DNA from: Ovis canadensis
Lineage: Eukaryota; Chordata; Mammalia; Artiodactyla; Bovidae
Length of the DNA stretch: 64,000 nt
Direction of reading: 5' to 3'
Assembly (NCBI RefSeq): GCF_042477335.2
Contig: NC_091247.1
Coordinates: forward strand, 37,065,501-37,129,500
This document shows, piece after piece, positions 23,834 through 34,656 of this stretch (its first letter is position 1; each line of letters begins with the position of its first letter). The notes beneath the pieces are model-generated. The model had not been told where the DNA came from. It was given only the letters and a program-made list of their open reading frames with translations, and ran no database searches. The translations under genes were made by a program, and so were the position numbers.

Positions 23834-26800
23834 TCTCTTTGAGCCCTCTCCTTGTTCTTCTGGAGTGGCCTGTCGCACGTGGTTGCAATGTACCCAGGGT
23901 CCAATTCTGTCTACTTTGAGGGCAGTAGGGGTGGTAAGAAGAACAACATAAGAGTCCTTCCGTCTTGGTTCTAAGGTCCTTGACTGGTGTCTTTTAACCC
24001 AAACCCAATCTCCCGGGCCTATATTATGAGACGGGATTGTTCCTTCATTTTGGCCCTCATGAATTTCCCGTACCAATGACCAGATATGTTTATGCACCTT
24101 ACTCAAGGCTAGCATCTCCTGTTGGAAAGCGCATAGCGGGAGAGGTGGTTTGGTTTTTCCCTCAAATGCTGGACAAACGGGGGGCGGACTTCCACATACA
24201 ATTTCAAAGGGAGTCAAACCCAGTTTATAGGGGGTGTTTTGTGCCCGAAAAAGTGCGAAGGGAAGGAGGGTCACCCAGTCCCCACCAGTCTCTATTGCCA
24301 GTTTTGTTAAAGTTTCTTTTAGGGTCCGATTCATTCTTTCTACCTGTCCTGAGCTCTGGGGACTGTATTCGCAATGTAACTTCCATTTGGTCCCCAGGGC
24401 TGAGGCCAGTCCCTGAACAATTTTACTCACAAATGCAGGTCGATTATCAGAGCCGATAGATGCCGGCAGCCCAAACCTAGGTATAATCTCTTCTAGGAGC
24501 TTCTTAGCTACTACTATCGCTGTCTCCTTCTTAGTAGGGTAAGCTTCTACCCACCCAGAAAACATATCAACCAAAACTAACAGGTAACGGTACCCATACT
24601 TGCCTGGCCTTACCTCAGTGAAATCTATCTCCCAATGATGTCCTGGCCTTTCCCCCCGATATCTTACACCTGTGTGCTGTCCTTTTCCTGGTCTCATCAT
24701 CTGGCAGGCCTTGCAGGTGTGGACTATATCCTGGATGGTTTTCTTCTGTTGGGGAAACCGCAGCTGCGCTGTTTGTAGGAGTGTCGAAGTCTTTTTCTCT
24801 CCCAAATGGGTAGTTTGATGTAAATGGGTACAGAGATGCCTGCCCAGGTTGGCAGGAAGCAACAAGTTGTCATCTTGGTCCTGATACCATTCGTTTTTGC
24901 CAGCAGGACGGGTGGTATTATCTTGCACCCAGCGTAAATCAGAGGGGGAGTATATGGGGCTTGGGAGGAGTGTTCCCATCCCCGGCGGTGGCAATCCCAC
25001 AGTCAGTATATGGGCTTCGTGGCCTCCAGCAGCTGCCTCACAGGCTGCTGCATCGGCAAGCACGGTTGCCTCGGGCCCTGGCACCCTCTCCTTTCTGGTG
25101 TCCCGGGACATGCACTGTGGACACTGCCCGGGGCAAGTGGACCGCTGCCAAGAGTCTGCAAATCTCAGGCACGTTTTTAATCTCTTTTCCCTCCGCTGTC
25201 AAGAGCCCCGCTCTTTATATATGGGGCCTTGAATGTGCACAGTGCTGAATGCATATCGGCTGTCAGTGTAAATAGTGATTCTTTTTCCTTTTGCCCTCTC
25301 TAGTGCTTGTATCATAGCGATCAGTTCTGCTTTTTGGGCTGATGTTCCAGGGGGCAAGGCCTCAGCCCAGATGGTCCTTCCAGTGTCATCTACTATGGCT
25401 GCCCCCGCTTTTCTCTGTCCATCCTTTATATAACTGCTCCCGTCCGTGAACCATACCAGCTCACTGTTTCCTTTTTTTTTTTTTTTCAGCTCACTGTTTT
25501 CTAATGGCAAGTCGCTGAGGTCTTTTCGTATGGCAGTTACCTCAGCTAACACTTCAACACAGTCATGGAGGGGCCCATCCTCCTCTGGGATGGGTAGCAA
25601 AGTGGCAGGGTTCAGAAAACAAGGTGTTTTAAAGTGTATCTGGGGAGTATCCAGCAGCAGGGCCTGGTAATGGGTTAAGCGAGCAATAGAAATCCACTTA
25701 CCCGGTGGCTGTTTGAGGACCCCCTCTATGGCGTGAGGAGTGTAGACCAGGAGACGCTGTCCATAAGTCAGCTTGTCAGCATCATGGACAAGGAGAGCAA
25801 TGGCCGCGATGATATGGAGACAGGGTGGCCATCCCACAGCTACTGGATCCAGTCGTTTAGAGAGATATGCCACAGGCCATCTCCACGGTCCCCATTGCTG
25901 CATCAGGACTCCCTTCCCTACTCCCTGCTTTTCATCCACAAACAGTTGAAACAGCTTAGCTGGGTCCGGAAGAGCAAGGGCTGGGGCTTCCAGTAACGCC
26001 TGTCGAAGTTCCTGAAATGCCTGCCTCATTGGCTCAGTCCAAGTCCAGTCTCTATTTTCTCTGCTTCCTTCATATAGAGGTCAGGCCTTTTCAGCAAACC
26101 CCATAATCCATAGCCTGCAGTACCCAACCATCCCTAAAAACTCCCTCACCTGCCGGGGAGTTGTTGGCTCGGGGATCCGTAGAATAGTCTCTTTCATAGC
26201 CTGAGTCAACCATCTTTGTCCCTGTTTTATTTTATATCCCAAATAAATGACTTCCTATCTAGCAATTTGGGCCTTCTTCGCACTTGCCCAGTACCCCAAT
26301 GTCCCCAAAGTCTGGAGGAGATCGCCTGTGGCCTTTAGGCATACCTCCTTAGTCATAGCGGCCAGCATTAGGTCATCTACATACTGCAACAGAACGACTT
26401 CGGGGTGGCTGGTTCGATACTCACAGAGATCTTCGCCTAGAGCCTCACTGAACAACGTTGGTGAGTTTTTGAACCCCTGTGGGAGGCGAGTCCAGGTCAG
26501 CTGCCCCACAGTTTGGCTGTCCTCGTCAGCCCATTCAAATGCTAAGATTTCCTGGCTCTGGGGTGCCAAAGGCAAGCTGAAAAAGGCATCTTTCAAGCCT
26601 AAAATTGTATACCAGACATAGTCTGGTGGCAAGCTGCTCAGGAGGGTGTATGGGTTAGGGACAGTGGGATGAATGTCACTCACCCATTTGTTGACTGCAC
26701 GAAGATCTTGGACTGGTCCAAAGTCTGCTCCCCCGGGCTTTTTCACAGGCAACAGGGGAGTATGCCATGGGGACCGGCACTTTTTGAGAATTCCTGCCTT

Positions 26801-27405
26801 TAGGAGGCGCTGGATTGTGGCATAATTCCTTGCCGGGCCTCCTGGCTCATGGGATACTGTTTCACTCTCACAGGAATAGCATTTGCTTTTAATTCAACAA
26901 CAATGGGTGGTCTTTGTTTAGCCAGTCCCATTCCCGCTATCTCTGCCCAGGCCAGAGGGTATTTCTGAATCCACTGTTGCATAGCAGGATCCACCACTGC
27001 AGGGGGTTTTGGTGAATATAGTCTGTATTCATCTCTCAGTGCCAGGGATAAAACATGAATTGGTTGTCCAAGCCCGTCTGTGACTGATATCTCCCCAGAG
27101 TCAAAGTGAATTTGCGCATTGACTTTGGCCAATAGGTCTCTTCCTAATACAGGGGCCGGACATTCTGGGATCACCAGAAATGAGTGGGACACCCGTTGGG
27201 CTCCCAAGTCCACTTTTCGTTTAGTAGTCCAGTAATATCTCTTTGTCCCGGTGGCTCCCTGGACCAAGCTAGTCTTTTGGGACATCGGCCCAAATTTTTG
27301 GTTGAGAACTGAGTGGGCTCCCGTATCCACCATGAAGCCGACCGGTTTCCCCTCCACATTAATAGTTACCCAGGACTCGGGGAGAGGTGCCAGGCCCTGA
27401 CCCCC
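23834..27405 (-). pseudogene. pol: Decayed pol (protease, reverse transcriptase, RNase H, integrase)
   Basis: Pol follows the gag UAG in the same frame, as in readthrough gammaretroviruses. Protease has DTGA (27316-27327). RT has YVDD (26372-26383). RNase H has TDGSS near 25440 and TDSRYAF near 25250. Integrase has an H..H/CKAC zinc region and a full catalytic triad: D 24623-24625, D 24446-24448 and E 24338-24340. Breaks: a frameshift near 26820, TAG at 26255, TGA at 26081, and a compensating pair of frameshifts near 25203 and 25070. A 30-bp in-frame insertion sits just before RNase H. Integrase from 25111 to env is one uninterrupted frame, but GSDN is followed by Arg where family members normally have Gly. 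The frame runs on into env without a stop. Confidence 0.93.
25457..25499 (-). repeat. 30-bp in-frame A-tract insertion with 13-bp direct repeats
   Basis: On the plus strand CAGCTCACTGTTT occurs at 25457-25469 and again at 25487-25499, separated by CC and fifteen T. The inserted unit is 30 bp and adds ten residues, including five lysines, just upstream of the RNase H TDGSS motif. The frame is kept. Confidence 0.9.
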
Positions 27406-27408
27406 CTA
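27406..27408 (-). promoter_or_regulatory. gag UAG readthrough stop
   Basis: In viral sense the codon is UAG followed by a G-rich purine stretch (GGGGGGTCAGGG). The gag nucleocapsid frame and the protease frame are the same on either side. This is the gammaretroviral arrangement for Gag-Pol made by suppression. I infer a downstream pseudoknot from family knowledge and did not fold it. Confidence 0.85.
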
Positions 27409-29070
27409 ATCACTATCTTCCCCTGCATATAAGATGTGGGTCCCGGAGGAAGATTCTTCCTTTCTTACAGTCTTTTTCTTCAGATCTCTCTCGGGGCACT
27501 CATTTTTCCAGTGTCCCTGCTCTTTGCAGTAAGCGCATTGGTCTCTCTTTAGGGCAGGTCTAGCTGGTTTTTCCTTTCCTCCCGACTGGGTGTCTTTAGT
27601 TCTTGGGGCTTCGGGCCCCTTTCTCATCCCCACAAAAAGGATCTGAGCCAGCTCTTTCTGATTTCTCCAGTTTTTTTCAGCCCTATATTCCCTTTCCTCC
27701 CATCTAATCCATTCCTCATATTCTCTTTCTTCCCGTCTAATCCGTTCCTCCCTCTCCTCAGGGGTCTCTCTGTTATTAAACACTGTCTCAGCTGCCCTCA
27801 CCAGATCCTGTATTGACAGTTCCCCCAGCCCTTCTATCTTCTGTAACTTTCTCCTGATATCTGGAGCTGCCTGGTTCATGAAAGCTAACAGAACTGCTGC
27901 GTGTGACTCATCAGCCTGGGGGTCCATGGGCATATACTGCCTAAAGGCTTCCATTAACCTCTCTAAGAAGGCTGCTGGGCTCCTGTCTTATCAGATTCAC
28001 CTTAGATAAATTTGTCGGTTTCCTGGCGGCTGCCCGGGGACCGGCCATTAGAGTCTGGCGAAAGACCCGAAGATGCTCCCTACCTTCCGCACGGTCAAAG
28101 TCCCAGTTCGGCCGCATAGACGGGAACCCTTCCTCCACTAGGTGGGGCTGCATGGTCGGTCTCCCATCCGCTCCGGGAACATGTTTCCGCGCTTCCGACA
28201 GAATTCGCTCCCATTTCTCTGTGGTGAAAAGCACCTGTAACAGCTGCTGACAATCATCCCAAGTAGGATTGTGAGTAAACAGGATAGTGTCTAAAAGATC
28301 AATAAGGCCTTGGGGCTTTTCAGAAAAAGAGGGGTTTTGAGCTTTCCAGTTATATAAGTCGCTGGTAGAGAACGGCCAATATTGGTAATTCTGTTCTCCA
28401 TCAGGATTTGCCAGCCCGACCCGGACAGGAAGTGCTCAAACGGTAGGCGAAGGGGCCTCTCGGCTCCCATAGTCAGACGAGTCCCTGCCCTTCCGCGAGT
28501 TCCCTGGGCTGGCACCGCTTCCTGCTGAGGAGCCAAGGGTTCTGAGTTCCCTCTTTGTTCTCCGGATGACACCTGAGGTACCTGTGGGAGCAAGGGTGGC
28601 CGGATATACGGGGGAGGCGAGATTTCAGTGTCTAAATCAATCAGACTAGGGTATAGAGAAGATTCCTGGGGTATTGGTTTCTTCCGGCTCTCCCGTGCCT
28701 CCCGGTTTTCTTCCTTAGAGCTCTCCATGACCAGGACCTGTGGAACAGAAGCACTGGGGGGGTTGTGAATAAAGGGTTTCAGCCAGACGGGAGGGTCTTC
28801 TACCTGATTTTCCCAGACCAGGATGTAAGGAGCTTGGTCCGGATGGCCCAAAGGGTCAGGAGCCATTATCTTTTCTTTAACAGCCTGGATGACCGGCAGG
28901 CCGAAAGTTCCCTCCAGCGGCCAGCCAACCTGAAATGTCGACCACTCAGATGAGCATAGGGTTTTTAGCTTGCTCTTCTTTACTAGCAGGGATAGAGTCT
29001 GAGCCTTGGACTTAAAATCGGGAAAATGGTCAGTCATTACAGATAGCAGTGTAGAATACCTTTGACCCAT
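27409..29070 (-). pseudogene. gag: Decayed gag (matrix, p12-like, capsid, nucleocapsid)
   Basis: Gag starts at ATG 29070 with MGQ, giving an N-terminal glycine for myristoylation, in a strong context (GCCGCCATGG). Matrix contains SEW.TF.VGWP and GHPDQAPYI blocks. A PPPY late-domain motif lies at 28606-28617. Capsid is in a second frame after a shift between about 28440 and 28381 (conserved TSDLYNW and DDCQQLL segments). A second shift near 27985 returns to the first frame. Nucleocapsid has one CCHC zinc knuckle (CAYCKEQGHWKNEC, 27496-27537) and ends at the UAG. The role in the family is particle assembly and RNA packaging. The two shifts remove a functional polyprotein. Confidence 0.93.
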
Positions 29071-29444
29071 GGCGGCAACACCCACAATAAACACACAAAA
29101 AGCACAGCACCAGCACACAAAGACAAGCGACAGATAGACAAACAAATATCGCCCGAAAACACTGAACTAGGTTTATCCCGTGTTGCTGTTGTCCTGTTCC
29201 CCAAAGTTACCTTACCGAAGGGTGTCCACTGCCCGCCAGACTCAGGATCAGGAGAAACGTTTTCCCCCGTTCCTTTACAGAGCGGCTCACAGAACCAGCT
29301 GCCTTCCAGCTCGAGTGCTGGGCCCCAGACTTATGCTGGCTGGGCGACTCTTTCGCCCCCTGACCTGATGCCAGCGTCCAGATATACTTCCTACTAGTAA
29401 GGCTTCCCTTATGTCTGGAAAGTGTTGTTCTTCTCAGTCAGGGG
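29071..29444 (-). other. Proviral 5' leader with candidate splice donor
   Basis: About 374 nt between the PBS and gag, the place where gammaretroviral packaging and dimerisation signals lie. A CTTCG/GTAAGG candidate splice donor is present in viral sense at about 29215. The frame of gag stays open upstream to a TAG at 29167-29169 and encodes a very hydrophobic stretch, without an ATG. Confidence 0.6.
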
Positions 29445-29462
29445 ATCCCGGACGAGCCCCCA
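29445..29462 (-). promoter_or_regulatory. Primer binding site for tRNA-Pro
   Basis: Two bases downstream of the 5' LTR, in viral sense, an 18-nt sequence TGGGGGCTCGTCCGGGAT matches the 3' end of tRNA-Pro, the usual gammaretroviral primer. No mismatch was seen. Confidence 0.93.
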
Positions 29463-29464
29463 AA

Positions 29465-29916
29465 TGTTATGCCCAAGGTCCCAATCCCCAGAACTGAGAG
29501 AACAAGACATCCACAGCAATGCAAATGCAAGAAGGGAATTTATTGCTAGCTCGAGCCAGGGCCCAAGTTTCATCCAACGCAGTGGAGTGGAACAAGGGCC
29601 CCGAGCCTTGAATTACAGCAGTATTTATAGGGTTAAGACAAAGACAGGCAATTGGCAGGGGCGGATTGGTTGCAAGGGTTCCTTAGCATCTACTAATTGG
29701 CTAGATTTTCGCGCACGCGGGCTTTCTCAGGGGGTTTTCGTCCTTGTCCTGATAAGCTTGAACCAGGCTACAGGGAGTATACTGATTGGTCGAGTTCTGG
29801 TGCCAGTGGAGGATGATCTCAGCTCCTCCTTGGGAATAACTCAGCCCCTCTGTGAAGGAGACTTAGGCCTACCTTGGCCCCCTGAAGCCTGTCATGGCAT
29901 CTGTTTGATCCTAACA
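29465..29916 (-). promoter_or_regulatory. 5' LTR of the provirus (promoter, poly(A) signal)
   Basis: 452 bp. In viral sense U3 has two CCAAT motifs (29665-29669 and 29651-29655), a CTATAAATA TATA box (29622-29629) and AATAAA (29539-29544), so R would start near 29595. The orientation drives transcription toward lower coordinates, away from LBH. Confidence 0.9.
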
Positions 29917-29920
29917 ATGG
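29917..29920. repeat. Provirus target-site duplication, right copy
   Basis: ATGG, identical to 21411-21414, directly follows the LTR terminus. Confidence 0.9.
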
Positions 29921-30305
29921 TCTCGTGAGGTCCTCTCCCACAAGCGAAACAGAGCTTGCTTCCAGGCAGAGTTGGCCAAAGAGGAAATGGGCTGCTTCTT
30001 AAGATGCTGAATTTCCGCATTGGAAAATTTTTCTGAGGATATGCGGTGAGGTTTGGGGGCAGGACTATTTGAACAATGAATAGGGTGTTGGCTACTTTTA
30101 ATGAGCCTTTCAGGGAGCCTCTAAAAAGCACTTCATGACCTGTGTTTAGCTTCCTTCCAGCTCTGTGCAAGCAGAGGAGCAGGGACAGCTTGCACGGCAA
30201 TGAGCACGAACAAACATGAGCTGGGATTTGCCTTGAATCTCATTCTGTGACGTCAAGTATTTCCTATATCTCAGCCCTCACAGTCTCTTCGGGGGGCAAA
30301 TGTTA
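29921..30305. other. Intergenic sequence, nothing recognised
   Basis: Host flank of the provirus. The minus-strand ORF here starts in the LTR junction and has no family features. Confidence 0.45.
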
Positions 30306-30655
30306 TACCCGTTTTTCGTTGTTCTTGTCCAACTCTTTGCCACCCCATGGACTGCAGCACGCCAGGCTTCCCTGTCCTTTACTATCTCCCAGAGTTTACT
30401 CAAACTCACATCCATCGAGTTGATGATGCCATCCAACCATCTCATCCTCTGTCGTCCCCTTTTCCTCCTGCTCTCAGTCTTTCCCAGCATCAGGGTCTTT
30501 TCCAATGAGTCAGCTGTTTGCAGCAGGTGGCCAAAGTATTGGAGTTTCAGCTTCAGCATCAGTTCTTCCAGTGAATATTCAGGACTGGTTTCCTGTAGGA
30601 TTGACTCATTTGATCTCCTTGCTGACCAAGGGACTCTTGAGAGTCTTCTGCAGCA
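30306..30655 (-). mobile_element. BovB (RTE) LINE 3' end
   Basis: Minus-strand reading gives the BovB ORF C-terminus ([14 protein letters not shown] and [20 protein letters not shown]) followed by the Bov-A-like tail. It is truncated at the 5' end. Confidence 0.9.
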
Positions 30656-32085
30656 CCAGAGTTTACAAATAAGGAAACTGAGGCTTTAAAAAACTGAAAG
30701 ATTTGCCCAATATCCCACAAAAGACAAGCAGTTCAAACCCAGGTTTCCTAACTTTTAATCTGATGTTCATAGTATAATATCATGATCTCTATTCCATTCA
30801 GACACAGTAAGAGCTGGAAAAATCCCCGAGTATTTATTTAAGAAAGAAAATGATCTCAAAGAAATGGATTTGGTGGAATGGAATGGTGGTTAGCTCAAGG
30901 CAATGTCATGAGTCGCCAGCAGAGGGCAGAAGCCTGCCATTCTAGATGCTTACATCCTTGAAAGCCCACGGGCACCTGGGAATGAGTGTAGCAAGAATTT
31001 TTCACTGAGAGGGCACCCAAAGAAAGAGCAGAAAAGCGCCAGTGTGGACTGCTGTAATTTCAGATGACATCTGGGAGCCAGGGGCACTGAAAGAAAATCC
31101 CTCCCCACTCTGGTTCCCTGCACCCAGAAGGAAAGAGGCCTGCAGCAGCAAAAGACACTGGAACACGAGCAGGATTCTAACGAGAACAATCCAAGGTTTG
31201 GATCTGAGTCTAGCTAGGGTCACTTTCCTTCTGGATGCCTGCCTATGCACCCATGAAAAGAAGATGACAACTGCCTCGTAGGAGTCTTAGGACAATCAGC
31301 TAAAGCGTTAAGAAAACTGTTAAATGTGCTGACAGGTTAGTGGAGGTGGGTTTGAAGGAAGGTTGCTCCCTCTAGTCTCTGACTAGCACGTGAGCTGTTG
31401 ACAAGGAGGCCAGGTTGACACCTGTGGTGGGAGGTGGGTGAGGGACGCGGGGCTGGCACGAGGTGGTAGGCAGAGGAGGGGATGCCACTGCCCCCATTCT
31501 CTGGTTTACGCCACTCTGACCTCAGGACACTGCTCTCCAGTTGGCATGCTTCACATGGGCTGCCTGTCCCTGGGGTCCTGTGTCCTCAGAGGAGAGCCCC
31601 GAACCTCCCAGGTAGCAGCTGGGGTCAATGATGTGGCCCAACTCCCTCAGCCCCACGGGTGCTGGGCAGAGTCCCCTCCCAGCCAGACATCTCAGAACTG
31701 AAATGCCGCTGGTAAGGCTGAGTACAGCAGACCAAGGGCCCCATGGCTGCTCACCCCCAACCCGGCACTTGTCATGTAACAGCACTTTACAGTCCTTCCC
31801 AGGAGCACAACCTCCTGTCTCATTTGTGATTTTGTTCATCAGCCCAACAGTCCTGAGAAGACAATAGGACAGATACGGTTTAATTCCCATTTTTTTTTTT
31901 TAAGATAAAAGAGATTCTCAGCCAGCTTAATGATTTGCCCAAAGTAATGCAGTGGTTAAACAAAACCCAGAAAATCCCAAACTCAGAATCTGGTCTTATG
32001 GCCCTAAAGATACCACCTTGTGCCAATGATTCAAACCAGAGATCTTCCATCTCTCTCCGTCTGCTCTCCCTCTTTTTAAACTCCT
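30656..32085. other. Intergenic sequence without a recognised gene
   Basis: MIR-like wording (GGAAACTGAGGCTTTAAAA, TTCAAACCCAGG) near 30670-30745 suggests an old SINE. Overlapping ORFs at 31.0-31.9 kb on both strands have no family content. Confidence 0.45.
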
Positions 32086-32300
32086 GGGATTCCCAAATGG
32101 CTTGGTGGTCAAGAATCCGCCTGCCAATGCAGGAGACACAGTACGATCCCTGAGTCGGGAGTATCCTCTAGAGAAGGAAACTGGCAACCCCTCCAGCATT
32201 TTTGCCTGGGAAATCCCACCAACAGAGGAGCCTGGAAGGCTACGGTCCATGGAGTTGCAAAGGAGTCTGACACTACTTAGTAACTGAGCAACAAAAACAA
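32086..32300 (+). mobile_element. Bov-tA SINE
   Basis: GGGATTCCCAAATGGCTTGG head, CTGCCAATGCAGGAGACAC, GGAGCCTGGAAGGCTACGG and a GTAACTGAGCAAC end with an ACAAAAACAAC tail. Confidence 0.88.
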
Positions 32301-33199
32301 CGTAGACATAAAGATCGTCATTCTCAACTTGTCAAGCTAGGCAAAGACCTCTTGTTTTATTTGATTTAATTTTCTCATCATCCCCAATATGTGTTCCTAT
32401 TCAACACCTCTTCTTACCCGCCAAACGGGCACCACATCCCATTTGGTTGATTGGTTCTTTCATTGATTGATTGAGTCATTCATTCATTCATTTGTAGGCT
32501 TGAGTCAGAAACATTTTTAATACTGTGTTTATGATGTTATTAAAACAAGCATTTTTTGTTAGTATTGTTCACAACTCGTGGACTCTAATTTTTTTTTTTT
32601 TTTTACGTTCCTAGTCATTTCCCATTTCTATGTATATGCTTTACTCATTCCCTGCTCCTGCCATCCCTAATTGTATTACCTGCTACTTGTGTCTACTTAA
32701 TTTGCTTTATTTTTACTGGCTTCTAATTTTTTTTGTACTATTCTCAACTTTATCACCTCGGAGGTATTTCTCTGCTCGTTTTATATTATTTGCTTATTTG
32801 CTATACATGCTTATGAGTCCTGCATCCACATTGGTGATGGTGATGTCCACAGTCAGCCACGTTAGTCAGTCCTCACCATCACCTAAAGTCTGCGTAAACT
32901 CCTTACAAGGCTGACAGTAAATCACTTAACTCTTGCTCTGATCTTGATCCTTTTATAAGTTTCATGTACCCCGTAATAGTTGAATGCTGGAACAGTGGTG
33001 TTCAGTAGATCTTTCCATGATAATGGAAATGTTTTATACTGCTGTGCTGTCCAATAGGTAGCCACTAGCAATGTGTGACTATTTAAGCAGCTGCAATGTG
33101 GTTTCTGTGATTGAGGAGCTAAAAGTTAATTTTAATTAATTTAAATTAAAATGTAAATAGCCTCATGTGACTACCTAGTGGAATACACAGACCTATCGC
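32301..33199. other. AT-rich intergenic sequence
   Basis: Contains ATTGATT/ATTCATTC tetranucleotide-like tracts at about 32458-32494 and a T16 run near 32589. No gene was recognised. Confidence 0.5.
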
Positions 33200-33352
33200 A
33201 TTACTACTCAAAATGTGGTCCCCAGACCAGAAGCATTGCCATCTGGAAGCTGGGAGCTTGTTAGAAATGTGGAATCTCAGGCGTACTGAGGTCTGCTGAA
33301 TTAGCTCTGCATTTTAACAAGATTCCCCATGTGATTTCTATGCACATGCACT
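33200..33352 (+). repeat. MER5-type DNA-transposon remnant
   Basis: The hAT-related MER5 pattern is clear: CTCAAAATGTGGTCCCCAGA, GAGCTTGTTAGAAATGTGG, TCTGCTGAATTAGCTCTGCA and TTTTAACAAGATTCCCC. Confidence 0.75.
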
Positions 33353-34268
33353 TTTCTGCCCTTCCTCCAGAACTATTGAGATATAATTGACATATAATTG
33401 TCTAAGTTTTTAAGATATACAATGGTGTTGATTTGATATACTTGTATATTGAGAATGACCACCGGAGTGCTAACACCTGCATCATGTCACATAATTACCA
33501 TCTCTTTTTTGTGGTGAGAACATTCGAGTTCTACCCTCTTGGCAACTTTCAAGTGTATAATACAGTATTCTTAACCATAATCACCATACTGTATATTAGA
33601 TTCGCAGAACCATTTCATATTATTACCAGGAGTTTGTAGTCTTCAAGCAATATTTCCCCGTTTCCCTCACCCCCAGCCCTGGGAACCACCACTGTAGTCT
33701 ATTTCCATGAGTTCAGCTCTTTAGATTCCACATATAAGTGATATACAGTATTTGTCTTTCTCCGTCTGACTTGTTAGTCACTTAGCATAATGCCCCCAAG
33801 TCCTATCCATATTGTCACAAATGACAGGATGTCCCTCTTTCTCATGGCCAAGTAGCATTCATAGATCTGTATTTCACATACAGATGGTTAGAGGAGATGT
33901 GAGATTATCTCTGTATCACATCTTCTCTATCCATTCATCTGTTGGTAGACACTTAGATGGTTTTCAATTTGGGCTATTTCGAATAAAATACTGAAAGGAA
34001 CATGAGAATGCAGATTTCTTTTTGAAAGCCTATTTCCATTTCCTTTGGATATATACCTAAAAGTGGGGTTGTTGGGACCATATGGTAGTTCAATTTTTAA
34101 TTTTTTTGAGGAACTTCTATAGTGGCTGCACCAATTAACAAGCTTACCAATAGTACAAAATGATATCTTTTTCTTTACATCTTTGCCAATACTTGCTATC
34201 TTTTGCCTTTTGGAGGATAGTCATTCTAACAAGAGTGAGGTAATATCTTACTGTTGTTTTGATATGAA

Positions 34269-34280
34269 TTTCCTTGATGA
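34269..34280. repeat. SINE target-site duplication, left copy
   Basis: TTTCCTTGATGA is repeated exactly at 34491-34502 on the other side of the SINE. Confidence 0.85.
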
Positions 34281-34490
34281 TTGGGGCTTCCCTCATAGTG
34301 CAGTCAGTAAAGAGTCTGCCTGCAATGCAGGAGACCCAGGTTCAATCCCTGGGTTGGGAAGATCCCCTGGAGAAGGAAATGGCAACCCACTCCAGTATTC
34401 TTACCTGGGGAAATCCCATGGACAAATGAACCTGGCAGGCCACCATGGGGTTGCAAAAGTTGGACATGACTTGGTGTCTAAACTACCACC
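34281..34490 (+). mobile_element. Bov-tA SINE inserted in L1
   Basis: GGGGCTTCCCTCATAGTGCAG head, TGCAATGCAGGAGACCCAGG, GAAGATCCCCTGGAGAAGG and TGGACATGACTTGGTGTC end. Exact 12-bp flanking repeats show where it inserted into the older L1. Confidence 0.92.
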
Positions 34491-34502
34491 TTTCCTTGAT
34501 GA
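34491..34502. repeat. SINE target-site duplication, right copy
   Basis: Identical to 34269-34280. L1 sequence resumes after it. Confidence 0.85.
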
Positions 34503-34656
34503 CTAGTGATGTTGAATGCCTTTTCACCTGTTGGCCATTTATGTGTCTTCTCTAGAAAGACGTCTTTTTTAAAAAAAAGAAAAAAAAAAAAAAGAGTGGT
34601 TCTTCTGTTTGTTTTTGCCATTGAGTTGTATGAACTCTTTACACTTTGGGATTCTG

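Larger units (their letters stand above)
21415..29916 (-). mobile_element. Class I (gammaretrovirus-like) endogenous provirus, near full length
   Basis: An 8.5-kb provirus on the minus strand in the order 5' LTR (29465-29916), PBS, leader, gag, pol, env, PPT, 3' LTR (21415-21866). The LTRs begin TG and end CA, are the same length and are bounded by ATGG on both sides. Gag has one CCHC zinc knuckle and a PPPY late motif. Gag and pol are separated by an in-frame UAG rather than a frameshift. Env has a CWLC motif in SU and a CX6CC motif in TM. All these point to the gammaretrovirus group. Every gene is broken. About 17 differences between the LTRs (by eye, 3.8%), mostly transitions and several at CpG, suggest insertion several million years ago within the ruminant lineage. 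I do not assign a named bovine or ovine ERV family. Confidence 0.97.
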
